A stretch of DNA of 64,000 bases from Candidatus Neomarinimicrobiota bacterium (GCA_021157965.1 JAGGVO010000004.1:1-64000), one strand, 5' to 3'. Numbered from the stretch's first letter, positions 33,975 through 43,776 are shown. Numbers and translations are program-made. The notes: generated by a model from the sequence alone, not told the origin.

Positions 33975-34734
33975 ACGTTTTGCCTTTCGCACGGAATATG
34001 AAGGGACCGCCTATTGCGGGTTTCAGCTTCAACCGGATCAGCCCACCATTCAGGAGGCCATTGAAAAAGCTTTTCTTGCCCTTTATCAACTGGATATACG
34101 TATTGTTGGCAGCGGACGGACGGATTCTGGAGTCCATGCAGCAGGACAAATCTTTCATGCCGATCTGCCGGATAAAATTCCTTGCCATAAACTGGGGATG
34201 GCTTTAAACAGCTATTTGCCGGAAGATATTCGCATCATAGGGGTTTCCCGGGTGGACGATACCTTTCATGCCCGTTTTGATGCTGTTTCACGGCGATATA
34301 CTTATAGGATATTCAACGGAATTACGGTTTTAAAACGCCGTTTTGCCTGGCAGATCTATCAATCTCTTGATGTATCTGCCATGAAACAGTGCCTGCCTGT
34401 CATATCCGGTGAACATGATTTTACATCCTTTTGCCTGAGTCAGACAGAAACAGAAAACAAAAAATGTGATATTCAGACTGCCGGATGGCACGTTATAGGT
34501 TCGGAACTGTTTTTCACAGTGCAGGCGAACCGGTTTCTTCATTCCATGGTCCGCTCTCTTGCCGGCACCATGGTAGAAGTGGGGAAGGGGCGATACACGG
34601 TTGAAGATTTTGAAAACATTCTGAAGAAGCATAACCATGGCTCAGGGGCTGTTACGGCCCCTGCCCGGGGATTAGTGCTTGAGGAAGTCATTTATAATCC
34701 GCAGATTACATGGCAATGGTCAGGAGTATCATAA
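33964..34734 (+). CDS. truA: tRNA pseudouridine(38-40) synthase
   Basis: TruA modifies positions 38-40 of the anticodon stem-loop. The 256-residue protein has the catalytic Asp in GSGRTDSGVHAAGQ near residue 55, YEGTAYCGFQ at the start and RRYTYRIFNG in the middle. FLHSMVRSLAGTMVEVGKGR is the typical later motif. It overlaps the ecfT-like gene by 11 bases and htrA by one base. Confidence 0.95.
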   Translation: MALKRFAFRTEYEGTAYCGFQLQPDQPTIQEAIEKAFLALYQLDIRIVGSGRTDSGVHAAGQIFHADLPDKIPCHKLGMALNSYLPEDIRIIGVSRVDDTFHARFDAVSRRYTYRIFNGITVLKRRFAWQIYQSLDVSAMKQCLPVISGEHDFTSFCLSQTETENKKCDIQTAGWHVIGSELFFTVQANRFLHSMVRSLAGTMVEVGKGRYTVEDFENILKKHNHGSGAVTAPARGLVLEEVIYNPQITWQWSGVS

Positions 34735-35879
34735 TGCTGAAAGATAAAAGGCTCATTTGTATAACCCTTATTCTGATGACTGTGATATCAGCTCCGGCGC
34801 AATTTATCGGTCCGCAAAAGTCGGACAATCTGAATCAACAGGTAACGGAAAGCCGCCGGAATGCCATCACGAATGCCATTGAAAAGTGTGTACCGGCAGT
34901 AGTCGGTATTCATGTGACGGAAATCAGGGCTCTATCGCCCGGAACAGTCCATAATGATCCGTTGTGGAATCTGCTTTTTCCCGGACAGCTTTATAAACGG
35001 GAAGTGAAAAGTATGGGAAGCGGGGTAATTATCAGTGACGACGGATACATCATTACAAATGCCCATGTGGTGGGAAAGAATGCCGTAAAGGTGATTGTCA
35101 CTCTTAGTGGTGGTGCCCGTTATCCTGCAGAGGTTGTAGGTGTAGATGACTTGACCGATATTTCCCTTTTGAAAATTGAGGCTAAGGACCTTCCAAACAT
35201 TGAAATTGGTGACAGTGATGACGTGATCATCGGGGAATGGGTGGTGGCTTTGGGAAATCCTTTCGGACTTTTTGATATAAGCAATCAGCCCACGGCAACC
35301 ATTGGTATTGTCAGTTCGAAAAATGTCAATTTCGGAGAACAGGCCGGTGGAAGGGTCTATCAGGAAATGATCCAAACTGATGCCAGTATTAATTCGGGTA
35401 ATAGCGGAGGTGCCCTTGTGAATGTCCACGGCGAGATGATCGGCATTAATACCTTTATTTTTACAGGAGGAAGTCAGGTTGGAGGATCTGTCGGTGTAGG
35501 CTTCGCCATCCCTGTAAACAGAATGAAAACCGTCGTGGATGAATTGATCCGTAGTGGATATGTAGAAAGGGGATTTGAAACCGGTCTCAGCGTGCAAACC
35601 CTGGATCAATATATAGCAGCCTATTTGAATTTACCCTTTAAACAGGGTGTCATTGTGACGGATGTCCGGAAAAACAGTTCCGCCCATAAGGCCGGCCTGA
35701 AAGTCGGAGATATTATCCGGAAAGTCAATGATATACCTATTACGAATACACGGGATATTTACCGGGTTATCAATGAAAATTACCTGAAAACCGGAGATGT
35801 GATCCATCTGGAAATCTGGCGGAATCAAAAAATAATCAACAGCGAACTTGTCCTGGCCAAGCCTTCAGGCAGAAAATAA
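34734..35879 (+). CDS. HtrA/DegP-like periplasmic serine protease, one PDZ domain
   Basis: Exported trypsin-fold quality-control protease, 381 residues. It has a signal peptide (about 1-21, ending SAPA). The catalytic triad is complete: His111 in TNAHVV, Asp142 in DLTDISLL and Ser224 in SGNSGGALV. A single PDZ domain covers about 275-375, so it is DegS-like in architecture but with a cleavable-looking signal. The start overlaps the truA stop (TAATG) with GGAG seven bases upstream. Confidence 0.92.
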   Translation: MLKDKRLICITLILMTVISAPAQFIGPQKSDNLNQQVTESRRNAITNAIEKCVPAVVGIHVTEIRALSPGTVHNDPLWNLLFPGQLYKREVKSMGSGVIISDDGYIITNAHVVGKNAVKVIVTLSGGARYPAEVVGVDDLTDISLLKIEAKDLPNIEIGDSDDVIIGEWVVALGNPFGLFDISNQPTATIGIVSSKNVNFGEQAGGRVYQEMIQTDASINSGNSGGALVNVHGEMIGINTFIFTGGSQVGGSVGVGFAIPVNRMKTVVDELIRSGYVERGFETGLSVQTLDQYIAAYLNLPFKQGVIVTDVRKNSSAHKAGLKVGDIIRKVNDIPITNTRDIYRVINENYLKTGDVIHLEIWRNQKIINSELVLAKPSGRK

Positions 35880-35913
35880 ATCAGCAGAAGTTTTCAAAAG
35901 GTAAGGTAAGCGT

Positions 35914-36513
35914 ATGGAAAAAATCGGTATACTGAAATATCCGGGCGCCAGCGGAGATCACGACCTGTACTGGGCTGTCCGGAATTGTTGCGGTCAGAAA
36001 GCGGTGTTTCTGGAAAGCGGGAACTGGAACCCCGATGAAATCTCGGCACTCCTCATACCCGGCGGATTATATGTTCCCGGGTATTCCGATGTAAAGGACA
36101 GTCATCTGATCGCCCACGTCATAAGGAATTATAAACCGGTTTTAGCCATTGCCGAAGGATATTATTTTATTAAAGCAAGCCAGGGACTTACCGCGGATCT
36201 CATTCCTCTCAAGGACAAAAAAAGGCCTTCGGCCGGCTCTTCCATTATTACCGATAATACTAATTTCTGGCTTACCCGGTATGATATAAATGAAGAGGTG
36301 AGCTGGCCTGAATCCTATAGATTTCATTCATTTTCCCGGGATGATACCATAAATTCCATCGTGGTTTCCAAAGCAGACGAGCGGATTTTGGGAGTAGGAT
36401 TCAAGAAATATCCGGTTGCAGCTTTTCTTTTGCATCCTGAAAGGGTTGTTGATGAGGTTATCGGTGATATTTCCGGAGCAAACTTATTCAATGTGTTGAG
36501 GACAGATCAATGA
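35914..36513 (+). CDS. PurQ-like class I glutamine amidotransferase without its catalytic Cys
   Basis: A 199-residue protein matching the layout of PurQ-type glutaminase subunits: LIPGGLYVPGY near 47-57, PVLAIAEGYYFI at 75-86 and LLHPERVVDE at 172-181. In active class I amidotransferases the second block reads like GICNGFQ with the nucleophile Cys; here residue 80 is Ala. The His-Pro-Glu pair at 174-176 is kept. The usual HGEGRF block is replaced by RFHSFSRDD. It may therefore bind but not hydrolyse glutamine, or have another role. No purine genes are adjacent; the neighbours are htrA and a DUF4321 gene. Confidence 0.65.
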   Translation: MEKIGILKYPGASGDHDLYWAVRNCCGQKAVFLESGNWNPDEISALLIPGGLYVPGYSDVKDSHLIAHVIRNYKPVLAIAEGYYFIKASQGLTADLIPLKDKKRPSAGSSIITDNTNFWLTRYDINEEVSWPESYRFHSFSRDDTINSIVVSKADERILGVGFKKYPVAAFLLHPERVVDEVIGDISGANLFNVLRTDQ

Positions 36514-36779
36514 AACAAAAATTTTCGGTTGGAAAAGCATTGGGAATTATCTTGTTGGGTGCCATCATCGGCGGTATACTTGGTGAATTGTTCGGAATGA
36601 TTCTGCCCGAGAGTGTGGTAAGGGAATTCCTTTTGAAGAAATATGCTTTTGGTTTTACAAATCCCCTGACCATTGATCTGAGTATCATTGAATTCAGTTT
36701 TTCTCTCATACTTCGGATGAATGTGGTGAGTCTTTTGGGGATTGTATTTGGGTTTTATATCTTAAAATATACACGATGA
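36510..36779 (+). CDS. DUF4321-type small membrane protein
   Basis: An 89-residue protein with two hydrophobic segments (about 9-30, rich in Gly, and 64-84). It resembles the DUF4321 family of small membrane proteins of unknown function. The start overlaps the PurQ-like stop by ATGA, and tatA follows after 13 bases. Confidence 0.65.
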   Translation: MKQKFSVGKALGIILLGAIIGGILGELFGMILPESVVREFLLKKYAFGFTNPLTIDLSIIEFSFSLILRMNVVSLLGIVFGFYILKYTR

Positions 36780-36792
36780 AAGTGAGGTTACA

Positions 36793-37023
36793 ATGAATTT
36801 CGGTCCATGGGAACTCATTATTATCCTGGTGATCATTCTATTGATTTTCGGTCCGAAAAAACTCCCTGAATTGGCCAAAGGACTTGGAAAGGGCCTTCGG
36901 GAGTTTAAAAAAGCGGCACATGACGTAAAGGACGAACTGGAAAATGTCGGGGATGATGAAGAGGAGAATAAGGCGGAAAAGTCCGCTGGACAGGACAGTC
37001 GTAAAGAAGAGAAAAAGGGTTAA
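36793..37023 (+). CDS. tatA: twin-arginine translocase subunit TatA/E
   Basis: Pore-forming component of Tat protein export. The 76-residue protein has the short N-terminal helix ([20 protein letters not shown]), the FGPKKLPEL hinge and the amphipathic helix [12 protein letters not shown] charged Glu/Lys-rich tail follows. TatC is not in this neighbourhood. GTGAGG precedes the ATG. Confidence 0.94.
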   Translation: MNFGPWELIIILVIILLIFGPKKLPELAKGLGKGLREFKKAAHDVKDELENVGDDEEENKAEKSAGQDSRKEEKKG

Positions 37024-37038
37024 GAAAACCGGGGATTT

Positions 37039-38403
37039 ATGAAACGTTCAGCAGAGGATCACATTTACGAATTGGTTGAGGCGGTAAGCCAGTCCGACAA
37101 TCCCATATTTGTCACCGTGGATAAAGCGTGGCTTCGGAAACATCTTGAAGAACAGGCGGCTATTCAGGGCCCGTTATCAGGGAAAATCATTGCAGTCAAA
37201 GACAACATCAATGTGCATGGTTTGCCAACTACATGTGCAAGCAGGATTTTAAAGACATTCCGTTCCCCTTATGATGCCACGGTGATTGAAAAAATCCGGG
37301 CTGCCGGAGGAGTCATTTTTGGTAAGACAAACATGGATGAATTTGCTATGGGGTCTTCCAATGAGTATTCCGCCGAAGGAGCCGTAAAAAATCCTGTTGA
37401 CGAAACACGTGTTCCGGGAGGCTCCAGTGGCGGCTCGGCTGCTGCAGTGGCATCAGGGCTCGTAGATTATGCTCTGGGATCGGATACAGGGGGATCAATC
37501 CGCCAGCCGGCGGCGTTTACGGGCACGGTGGGACTCAAACCCACATACGGTCGGGTATCCCGTTATGGTCTCACGGCCTTTGCATCCTCCTTTGACCAGA
37601 TCGGTCCCATTACCCGGACAGTCCGACAGTCTGCGGAACTCCTGGAAGTTATTGCGGGGAAAGATCCCCGGGATTCCACATCTGCCGACGTTCCTGTCGG
37701 GAATTATGTTCGTGCATTGGATGAGGGAGTGAACGGACTGACTCTGGGCATTCCCTGGCATTTGCTTGAAAAAGGAGTGAATCCGGATGTGATGGATTCC
37801 TTTCGGGATGCGGTGGAAACTCTGGAAAAAGCCGGAGTCATGTTTCGGGAAATTGAATTGAAATATGCCGATTATGCCATTGCCGTCTATTATATCCTGG
37901 CAACGGCCGAGGCATCCAGTAATCTGGCCCGGTTTGACGGAATTCGGTATGGCGTGAATCAGAAGACAGGCACCGATGACCTTTTTTCCTGTTATGCCGA
38001 AAACCGCTCAAAGGGATTCGGTTCGGAAGTTAAACGGCGGATTATGCTGGGAACCTACGTTCTTTCATCCGGCTATTATGAGGCTTATTATGCCCGGGGA
38101 CAGAAGGTCCGTACTTTAATCGCCCGGGAATTTGCCACGCTGCTGAATGATTTGGACGGAATCATGCTCCCCACAACACCGACAACGGCTTTTAAACTGG
38201 GTGAGAATATCAACGATCCACTCAGAATGTATTTAAGCGATATATTTACTGTTTCTGTAAATATTGCCGGTCTGCCTGCTCTGAGTGTTCCCGGAAAGCC
38301 TGGAAAAGGGGGACTGCCTGTAGGATGTCAGATAATTGGCAGAGCCTATGATGAAGGAACTATTTTGCGTTTAGGTCATACGATTGAAATGTCCCGGAAT
38401 TGA
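37039..38403 (+). CDS. gatA: aspartyl/glutamyl-tRNA amidotransferase subunit A
   Basis: Amidase subunit of GatCAB, which converts Glu-tRNA-Gln or Asp-tRNA-Asn to the correct product. The 454-residue protein has the Ser-cisSer-Lys triad motifs: Lys in IAVKDNINV, the GSSGGSAAAVASG block with cis-Ser, and SDTGGSIRQPAAFTG with the nucleophile Ser. YGRVSRYGL supports GatA over other amidases. gatB and gatC are not adjacent. Confidence 0.93.
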   Translation: MKRSAEDHIYELVEAVSQSDNPIFVTVDKAWLRKHLEEQAAIQGPLSGKIIAVKDNINVHGLPTTCASRILKTFRSPYDATVIEKIRAAGGVIFGKTNMDEFAMGSSNEYSAEGAVKNPVDETRVPGGSSGGSAAAVASGLVDYALGSDTGGSIRQPAAFTGTVGLKPTYGRVSRYGLTAFASSFDQIGPITRTVRQSAELLEVIAGKDPRDSTSADVPVGNYVRALDEGVNGLTLGIPWHLLEKGVNPDVMDSFRDAVETLEKAGVMFREIELKYADYAIAVYYILATAEASSNLARFDGIRYGVNQKTGTDDLFSCYAENRSKGFGSEVKRRIMLGTYVLSSGYYEAYYARGQKVRTLIAREFATLLNDLDGIMLPTTPTTAFKLGENINDPLRMYLSDIFTVSVNIAGLPALSVPGKPGKGGLPVGCQIIGRAYDEGTILRLGHTIEMSRN

Positions 38404-38418
38404 CCGGAACAGTGAATC

Positions 38419-38436
38419 AATCCTCACCTGAGGATT
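38419..38436. repeat. intercistronic palindrome between gatA and batA
   Basis: AATCCTCA (38419-38426) and TGAGGATT (38429-38436) are perfect inverted arms around CC. No U tract follows, so it is not an obvious terminator. It may be an operator or mRNA-processing hairpin at the head of the bat operon. Confidence 0.45.
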
Positions 38437-38468
38437 TGTATGGTGGATAATAACGATTCAAGGAAAAT

Positions 38469-39458
38469 ATGTTCAGATTTCAGAATCCGGAAATTTTCTT
38501 TTCTCTGCTGCTTCTGATACCATTGATTATAACGGAATTCCGTCGTCGTTTTTCAAGGCGCTTTACCCTTCGTATCGGAACTCTGGTCTCACTCCGAAAA
38601 TTTGCCCCCGGGTATCCTATAAAACTCCTAATTCCCCTGATTTTAAAATATGCGGCTTTTATCCTGATGATTGTGGCTCTGGCACGGCCGCAACGAGGGA
38701 ATGTAACCCGTGAATTGACCCAGCCCGGGATAGATATCATGATCACGTTGGATATTTCCGGTTCCATGCGGGCTGTGGATTTTAAGCCCAACAGACTTGA
38801 AGCCGCAAAGCAGGTTGCCATGGATTTTGTCCGGGGACGTACCACAGACCGCATCGGGCTGGTTGTTTTTGCAGCTGAAGCCTTTCTCCAGTGTCCCCTC
38901 ACGGTGGATTATGATGTTTTAAACGGGATGATTGAGGATGTACAGATCATTCCGGAAAACCTGGACGGGACGGCTATCGGGCTGGCTATTGCCAATGGTG
39001 TAAACCGGTTGAGGGATTCGGATGCAAAAAGCAAAATCATCATTCTTCTCAGCGACGGGGATAACAATGCCGGGGAAATTGATCCGCTGACGGCAGCGGA
39101 TTTTGCCCGGGAATTTGATATTAAAATCTATACCATCGCCATGGGTATGCATGGACAGGTGAGGATGCCGGTGGATGATCCCCTCTTTGGCCACCGGATG
39201 ATACCGGTCCAAATTGAAGTCAATGAGGAACTTTTAACGGAAGTTGCCGAAAAAACCGGCGGAACCTTCTTCCGGGCCGATACGGAAGATAAATTAAATC
39301 AGATCTGGCAGGATATTTCCGAAATGGAAAAGACAGAGATAAAAGTTTCACAATTTACTGACTGGGAGGAACTCTTTTACCGCTTTTTGATACCGGCATT
39401 GATTCTCTTTATTCTTGGGTGGATTTTGGGTCGTGTATTGTGGAGGGTGCGGCCATGA
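38469..39458 (+). CDS. batA: BatA-like von Willebrand factor A membrane protein
   Basis: Bat-system VWA protein, 329 residues, linked in Bacteroides to aerotolerance or envelope stress. Two N-terminal membrane segments (about 8-24 and 55-75) precede the VWA domain, whose MIDAS starts DISGSMRAVD near 95. A C-terminal membrane segment follows at about 308-325. The motif FKPNRLEAAKQVAMDF is typical. It opens the batA-batE run. The MoxR ATPase and DUF58 genes that usually precede batA are absent; gatA is upstream. Confidence 0.9.
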   Translation: MFRFQNPEIFFSLLLLIPLIITEFRRRFSRRFTLRIGTLVSLRKFAPGYPIKLLIPLILKYAAFILMIVALARPQRGNVTRELTQPGIDIMITLDISGSMRAVDFKPNRLEAAKQVAMDFVRGRTTDRIGLVVFAAEAFLQCPLTVDYDVLNGMIEDVQIIPENLDGTAIGLAIANGVNRLRDSDAKSKIIILLSDGDNNAGEIDPLTAADFAREFDIKIYTIAMGMHGQVRMPVDDPLFGHRMIPVQIEVNEELLTEVAEKTGGTFFRADTEDKLNQIWQDISEMEKTEIKVSQFTDWEELFYRFLIPALILFILGWILGRVLWRVRP

Positions 39459-40474
39459 TTGAACTGACACATCCCCAGGCATTGTGGCTTCTATTACTGA
39501 TTCCCTTTCTTATGATGATCCGGTCGGTGGATACGTCGCGCTGGAAACGGCATAGAAAAGTTTTTTTCCATTCAAAAACTTATCCACGCATTATTCATAT
39601 TAATCCGACCCGCCGGAAAATGATTTATTTTCTGGAATATACAGGATTGGCATTGTGTATTTTTGCCCTGACCGGACCGGGTGTAGGGACGGAAATCCGG
39701 GAAGTTCAGCGGGAAGGAGTGGATATTCTTGTTGTCCTGGATTTGAGTCAGAGTATGAGTGCGGCCGATGTGAAACCCTCCCGGCTTGAAAGAGCAAAAC
39801 TTGAGATTGTCAAAATGTTTTCTGTTTTAAAAGGGGACCGGGTAGGTCTGGTGGGATTTGCCGGTGTGGCCCACCTTCAGTGCCCGTTGACTCTGGACCA
39901 CCGGGCCGCCCGCATGCTTCTGGATGTGATGGATGTAAACCTGCTGCCTGTCCAGGGCTCGGCTATTGCCGATGCCATTACCGTTGCAACCGGTGCTTTT
40001 CCCGAAAAAGATGATAAGCACAAAGTCCTGATACTGATCAGTGACGGTGAGGATCACGAAAAACAAATTGAAGAAGCAGTGAAACAAGCAGCCGGTAAGG
40101 GTGTGATCATCTATTCGGTCGGTGTGGGAACCCTTGAAGGGGCCCCCATCCCGGTATATAAAAACGGTCAACTGGCAGATTATAAACGGGACAAATCGGG
40201 CAAAGTGATTATCACACAACTGAACGAGGATGCCCTCTGGCAAATGGCCCATGCCACCGGCGGGGAATACCTGCGTCTTACGGATGTGGAAAATCCCCTG
40301 CTTCAGATTTACAACGATATTTCCAAACTCGATAAAAAAGTATTTCAAACCCATGAATATGGTCAGTTTAAACAACTGTTTCAGATCTTTTTAGGTCTGG
40401 CATTACTTTTATTTCTTGTGAGTGGACTAATACCGGAAAACGGAAAAAGGAATGATGCAGACACAACGATGTAA
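39455..40474 (+). CDS. batB: BatB-like von Willebrand factor A membrane protein
   Basis: Paralogue of BatA, 339 residues. It begins MIELTHPQALWLLLLIPF, has a second membrane segment near 60, and carries the VWA MIDAS DLSQSMSAADVKPSRLE near 95. A C-terminal membrane segment is near 310-328. ATG 39455 overlaps the batA stop and has GGAGGG upstream; a longer frame would run into batA. BatA and BatB probably form a complex via their VWA domains. Confidence 0.9.
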   Translation: MIELTHPQALWLLLLIPFLMMIRSVDTSRWKRHRKVFFHSKTYPRIIHINPTRRKMIYFLEYTGLALCIFALTGPGVGTEIREVQREGVDILVVLDLSQSMSAADVKPSRLERAKLEIVKMFSVLKGDRVGLVGFAGVAHLQCPLTLDHRAARMLLDVMDVNLLPVQGSAIADAITVATGAFPEKDDKHKVLILISDGEDHEKQIEEAVKQAAGKGVIIYSVGVGTLEGAPIPVYKNGQLADYKRDKSGKVIITQLNEDALWQMAHATGGEYLRLTDVENPLLQIYNDISKLDKKVFQTHEYGQFKQLFQIFLGLALLLFLVSGLIPENGKRNDADTTM

Positions 40475-41216
40475 ATATTTCGTGGTGATACAGCTTTTCC
40501 TGGCAACAGTCCTTTGGGGAGCCGATCCGGGATTGAATGCATTTTATGAAGGAAAGTACGATACCTCTCTCGCCTATTATTTGAAAAGACTTGAGGATGA
40601 GCCGGACAATAAGGTATTACACTACAATGCAGGGACATCTGCCCTGAAGGCCGGTCGCTCGGACCTGGCAGCCACTCATTTTGACAAGACAATGCGATAT
40701 TCGGAAGATCCTGAGTTCCTGGCAAAAACCTGGTATAACCGGGGACACCTGAAGGCAAAGGAGGGAAAGCTTGATGAAGCATTAAAAGCCTTTGAACAGG
40801 CTATTCTCCTCAATCCCCGGGATATCAACAGCAAAGTGATGTACGAGCTTATCAAGGCTCAGCTCCAGCAACAGCAGGATCAACAATCCAACCGCCAGGA
40901 TCAGAAGGAGAAAGAAAAACAGGAAAAAGAAAAGGAACAAAAATCCCCGGACGAAGAAAATCAACAAGATTCGCAAAAGAGTGAAGATAAAGAAAATCAA
41001 AACCAGCAGGAAAAAAAGGGCAAGGATCAGGCAGAGCCGGAAGAATCTCAACCCCGGCAACAAGAATCCCGGCCGGAGCAAAAAGAAGAGGAACTCACCC
41101 GTCAACAAATGGTAAATTTACTGGATGCCATGCGGGAAAAAGAAAAAGAAGCCATGAAAGAAATTCTCAGATACCGGTACCAAAAGTCAAAGATTGAAAG
41201 AGAGAAAGACTGGTGA
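40452..41216 (+). CDS. batC: BatC-like TPR protein with charged low-complexity tail
   Basis: A 254-residue exported or anchored TPR protein. An N-terminal signal segment (about 9-24) is followed by two to three TPR units (about 28-130, including WYNRGHLKAKEGKLDEALKA). A very Gln/Glu/Lys-rich stretch (about 135-225) then gives a low-complexity, probably coiled region. ATG 40455 is an equally good start. It overlaps batB and is coupled to batD by GTGA. Confidence 0.85.
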   Translation: MMQTQRCKYFVVIQLFLATVLWGADPGLNAFYEGKYDTSLAYYLKRLEDEPDNKVLHYNAGTSALKAGRSDLAATHFDKTMRYSEDPEFLAKTWYNRGHLKAKEGKLDEALKAFEQAILLNPRDINSKVMYELIKAQLQQQQDQQSNRQDQKEKEKQEKEKEQKSPDEENQQDSQKSEDKENQNQQEKKGKDQAEPEESQPRQQESRPEQKEEELTRQQMVNLLDAMREKEKEAMKEILRYRYQKSKIEREKDW

Positions 41217-43009
41217 GCAGGGCTATTTTAAAAAAAGAACTGTTTTTATTATGTATCAGGGTTTTTGCAGGGCTTCTGATAGGAGTCATGGGAACAGGAA
41301 TTCTTGTCGCTGCCACCCCCCGTGTGAGTGTCTCTGTTTCAGAAAATGAAATCTCTCTGAAAGAACGGTTCCTGTTGACATTCACCTTTGAGAACTTTTC
41401 CGGCAATCCCGACCCGGATGTTTCCCGCCTTAAAGATTTTAGCGTCATATCCGGTCCGTCAAAATCAAACCAGTATTCCTGGATTAACGGGCAGTCCATG
41501 AAAGTGTATTCTGTGACTTATACCCTGGCTCCTTTGAAAACGGGCCGGCTGACCATCCCATCCTACACATTTCAGAATAAGCGGCAGTCCTTTCAAACTG
41601 AACCGGTGACTATCAGGGTCCGGGAGCCAGAAGGCATTCCTGATACCCGGGCCGATCAGACTCGTTTGAAACCATTCTATTTTGAGCTCCTTCCCTCAAC
41701 CCGCACCCCTTATGTAGGGGAGCCCTTTGTCTTATCTTATAAAATTTATTTTCGTGAAAATATCCGGAATTACCACGTGGATAAAACCCTGTTTACAGGA
41801 TATCTGACCGATTTCCTGCCGGTTCCGCGAAATCCTGTAGTCAGGACTGAAACAGTGCAGGGAGTATCCTACCAGACGGCGGTTTTGCAGCAGGTGATTC
41901 TCACACCGGCTATCAGCGGCAAAGACACTATCCCGTCCCAGGTTATTCGCCTGGAAGTGGAAAGTCCCCGCCAGGGCAGGCGCTCCATTTTTGATGACCC
42001 TTTTGGCATGGGTATCCAATTGAGAAATGTGGATGTGGTATCACCTGAGCTGATCCTGAATATCCGTCCCCTGCCGTCTGATCCGCCGGCTTCTTTTACG
42101 GGAGCCGTGGGGTCGTTTACCCTGAATGCTGCTTTTGATACAGTACAAACTGAAGAAAATCAAGCTGTTACTTTAAAGATTGAAGTGAAAGGAAAGGGGA
42201 ATTTTAAGAATTTTACATTTCCCAAGCCGGAATTTCCGGACCAGTTCATGGTTTTTGAGCCGGAGAATCAGGAAAAGGTCCGCCTGACCGATCAGGGATA
42301 TACCGGCAGCAAAACATGGGAGTATGTGATCATTCCCAATTATCAGGGGACCTATTATTTTGAACCGGTTGAATTTTCCTATTTTTCTCCGGAAGACGGA
42401 AAATATAAGAAGCAGATGGTTTCCGACCTGATTTTAACGGTAACGCCCAATACCCATCTGATACGGGAAAAACAGCAGGGGCTCAGCCGCCGGGAAGTGG
42501 AACTTTTGTCTCAGGATATCCGTTTTATTCAGCTCAAGGAAGGGCGGATTATCTCTGAAGATTCCCGTAATACTATTCGTGCTGTGGATTGGACCGGTTA
42601 CGTTATATCTTTTCTGATTTGCCTTGTATGGGCCATTTTTTCCTGTACGAAGAAATTCCTTGAAAGAAATCCGGCTTATGTGAGAAAAAAAGCGGCTTAC
42701 AGAATCCTGGAAGCCGCTGTCCGGGAATTACCGGAGAATGCCGAAGAGATCATCATGATGCTTCCGAAACTTTTTGCCCGGTATGTGGCAGATAAAAAAG
42801 GCCACAGTCGGCAAAATCTGACCCGAAGTGACGTGATGGCATACTGCCGCAAAAAAATCGATGATGATACCCTTTTGCAGCGGTTTGACAACTGGTGGAA
42901 AGAGGTGGAATTTTTGAATTATTTACCGTCTGAAACAGAAATTACGAAAGCACATCAATTGAAAAAGGAAATGCTGGCTTTGATTCGTCTTCTGGAGAAA
43001 AAGAGATGA
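41213..43009 (+). CDS. batD: BatD-like oxygen-tolerance protein
   Basis: BatD family protein, 598 residues. It has a signal peptide or anchor (about 8-33) and a large periplasmic beta-rich region of Ig-like repeats, with VSVSENEISLKERFLLTF and SYTFQNKRQSFQTEPVTI blocks. One membrane segment near 462-480 precedes a cytoplasmic C-terminal domain with YVADKKGHSRQNLTRSDV. GTG is the start. Periplasmic partner of BatA/B. Confidence 0.88.
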   Translation: MSRAILKKELFLLCIRVFAGLLIGVMGTGILVAATPRVSVSVSENEISLKERFLLTFTFENFSGNPDPDVSRLKDFSVISGPSKSNQYSWINGQSMKVYSVTYTLAPLKTGRLTIPSYTFQNKRQSFQTEPVTIRVREPEGIPDTRADQTRLKPFYFELLPSTRTPYVGEPFVLSYKIYFRENIRNYHVDKTLFTGYLTDFLPVPRNPVVRTETVQGVSYQTAVLQQVILTPAISGKDTIPSQVIRLEVESPRQGRRSIFDDPFGMGIQLRNVDVVSPELILNIRPLPSDPPASFTGAVGSFTLNAAFDTVQTEENQAVTLKIEVKGKGNFKNFTFPKPEFPDQFMVFEPENQEKVRLTDQGYTGSKTWEYVIIPNYQGTYYFEPVEFSYFSPEDGKYKKQMVSDLILTVTPNTHLIREKQQGLSRREVELLSQDIRFIQLKEGRIISEDSRNTIRAVDWTGYVISFLICLVWAIFSCTKKFLERNPAYVRKKAAYRILEAAVRELPENAEEIIMMLPKLFARYVADKKGHSRQNLTRSDVMAYCRKKIDDDTLLQRFDNWWKEVEFLNYLPSETEITKAHQLKKEMLALIRLLEKKR

Positions 43010-43776
43010 GGTTGCATATCAAATATCTGATTTTGCTGATTCTCATCCCCTTGACCCTGTTTGCACAGGAGGAAGAGCGTGAACGTCTTTTTGTGAAGGC
43101 TAATTCATATTATTCATCAGAACAGTATAGTTTGGCTCTGGACCTTTATGAAGAAATTGCCGAAACAGGCCGGATAAGCTTTGAACTTTACTACAATATG
43201 GGAAATTGTTATTACAGGCTTGGTCAGACCGGACAAGCTATCCGGTATTGGGAAAAAGCAAAACGAATCCGGCCGAGAGACACACAGGTGAATCACAACC
43301 TGGCTCTGGCAAGGCTCCGGATTACGGATAAAATGGTGCTTCCTGAGGCATTTTTCCCTATCCAACTCTGGTGGGATCTGAGGGATATGCTGGGGGCATC
43401 CTTCAGTTTTCGATTGTCCGGATATTTTTTAATGAGCGGCCTTATCCTCTTTTTTATTTCCCGGAAACTTTATAAAAAACGTTGGTTGAAACGCCTTTCA
43501 AATCCCCTGATCCTCTTAATCTCAATCCTGTTTATCATCAGCCTGTCCCTTTCCTTACATACACGTCATTATGATAAAACCCACCATTTTGGTATTCTTT
43601 TAAACAAAGAGGTTGAAGTGAAAAGTGCTCCACAGGAAGCGGCCAATACCCTGTTTATGCTCCATGAGGGATCGAAGGTGCGTATTCTGGACAAAGCAGG
43701 GACTGATTGGGTGGAAGTCTCTTATTATGATGACAAGGTAGGCTGGATTAAACAAAACCAGATTGGAGATATTTGA
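43006..43776 (+). CDS. batE: BatE-like TPR and SH3 membrane protein
   Basis: A 256-residue protein with signal peptide (about 1-20), two TPR units (LFVKANSYYSSEQYSLALDL and YNMGNCYYRLGQTGQAIRYW), two membrane segments (about 133-150 and 165-182) and a C-terminal bacterial SH3 domain (about 195-252, WVEVSYYDDKVGWIKQNQI). This is the normal BatE layout. It overlaps the genes on both sides. Confidence 0.88.
   Translation: MRLHIKYLILLILIPLTLFAQEEERERLFVKANSYYSSEQYSLALDLYEEIAETGRISFELYYNMGNCYYRLGQTGQAIRYWEKAKRIRPRDTQVNHNLALARLRITDKMVLPEAFFPIQLWWDLRDMLGASFSFRLSGYFLMSGLILFFISRKLYKKRWLKRLSNPLILLISILFIISLSLSLHTRHYDKTHHFGILLNKEVEVKSAPQEAANTLFMLHEGSKVRILDKAGTDWVEVSYYDDKVGWIKQNQIGDI

Noticed and set aside
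40861-41110. A repeat array or CRISPR-like structure in the Gln/Glu/Lys-rich region
   Set aside because: The repetition is low-complexity coding sequence of BatC, without fixed unit length or spacers.
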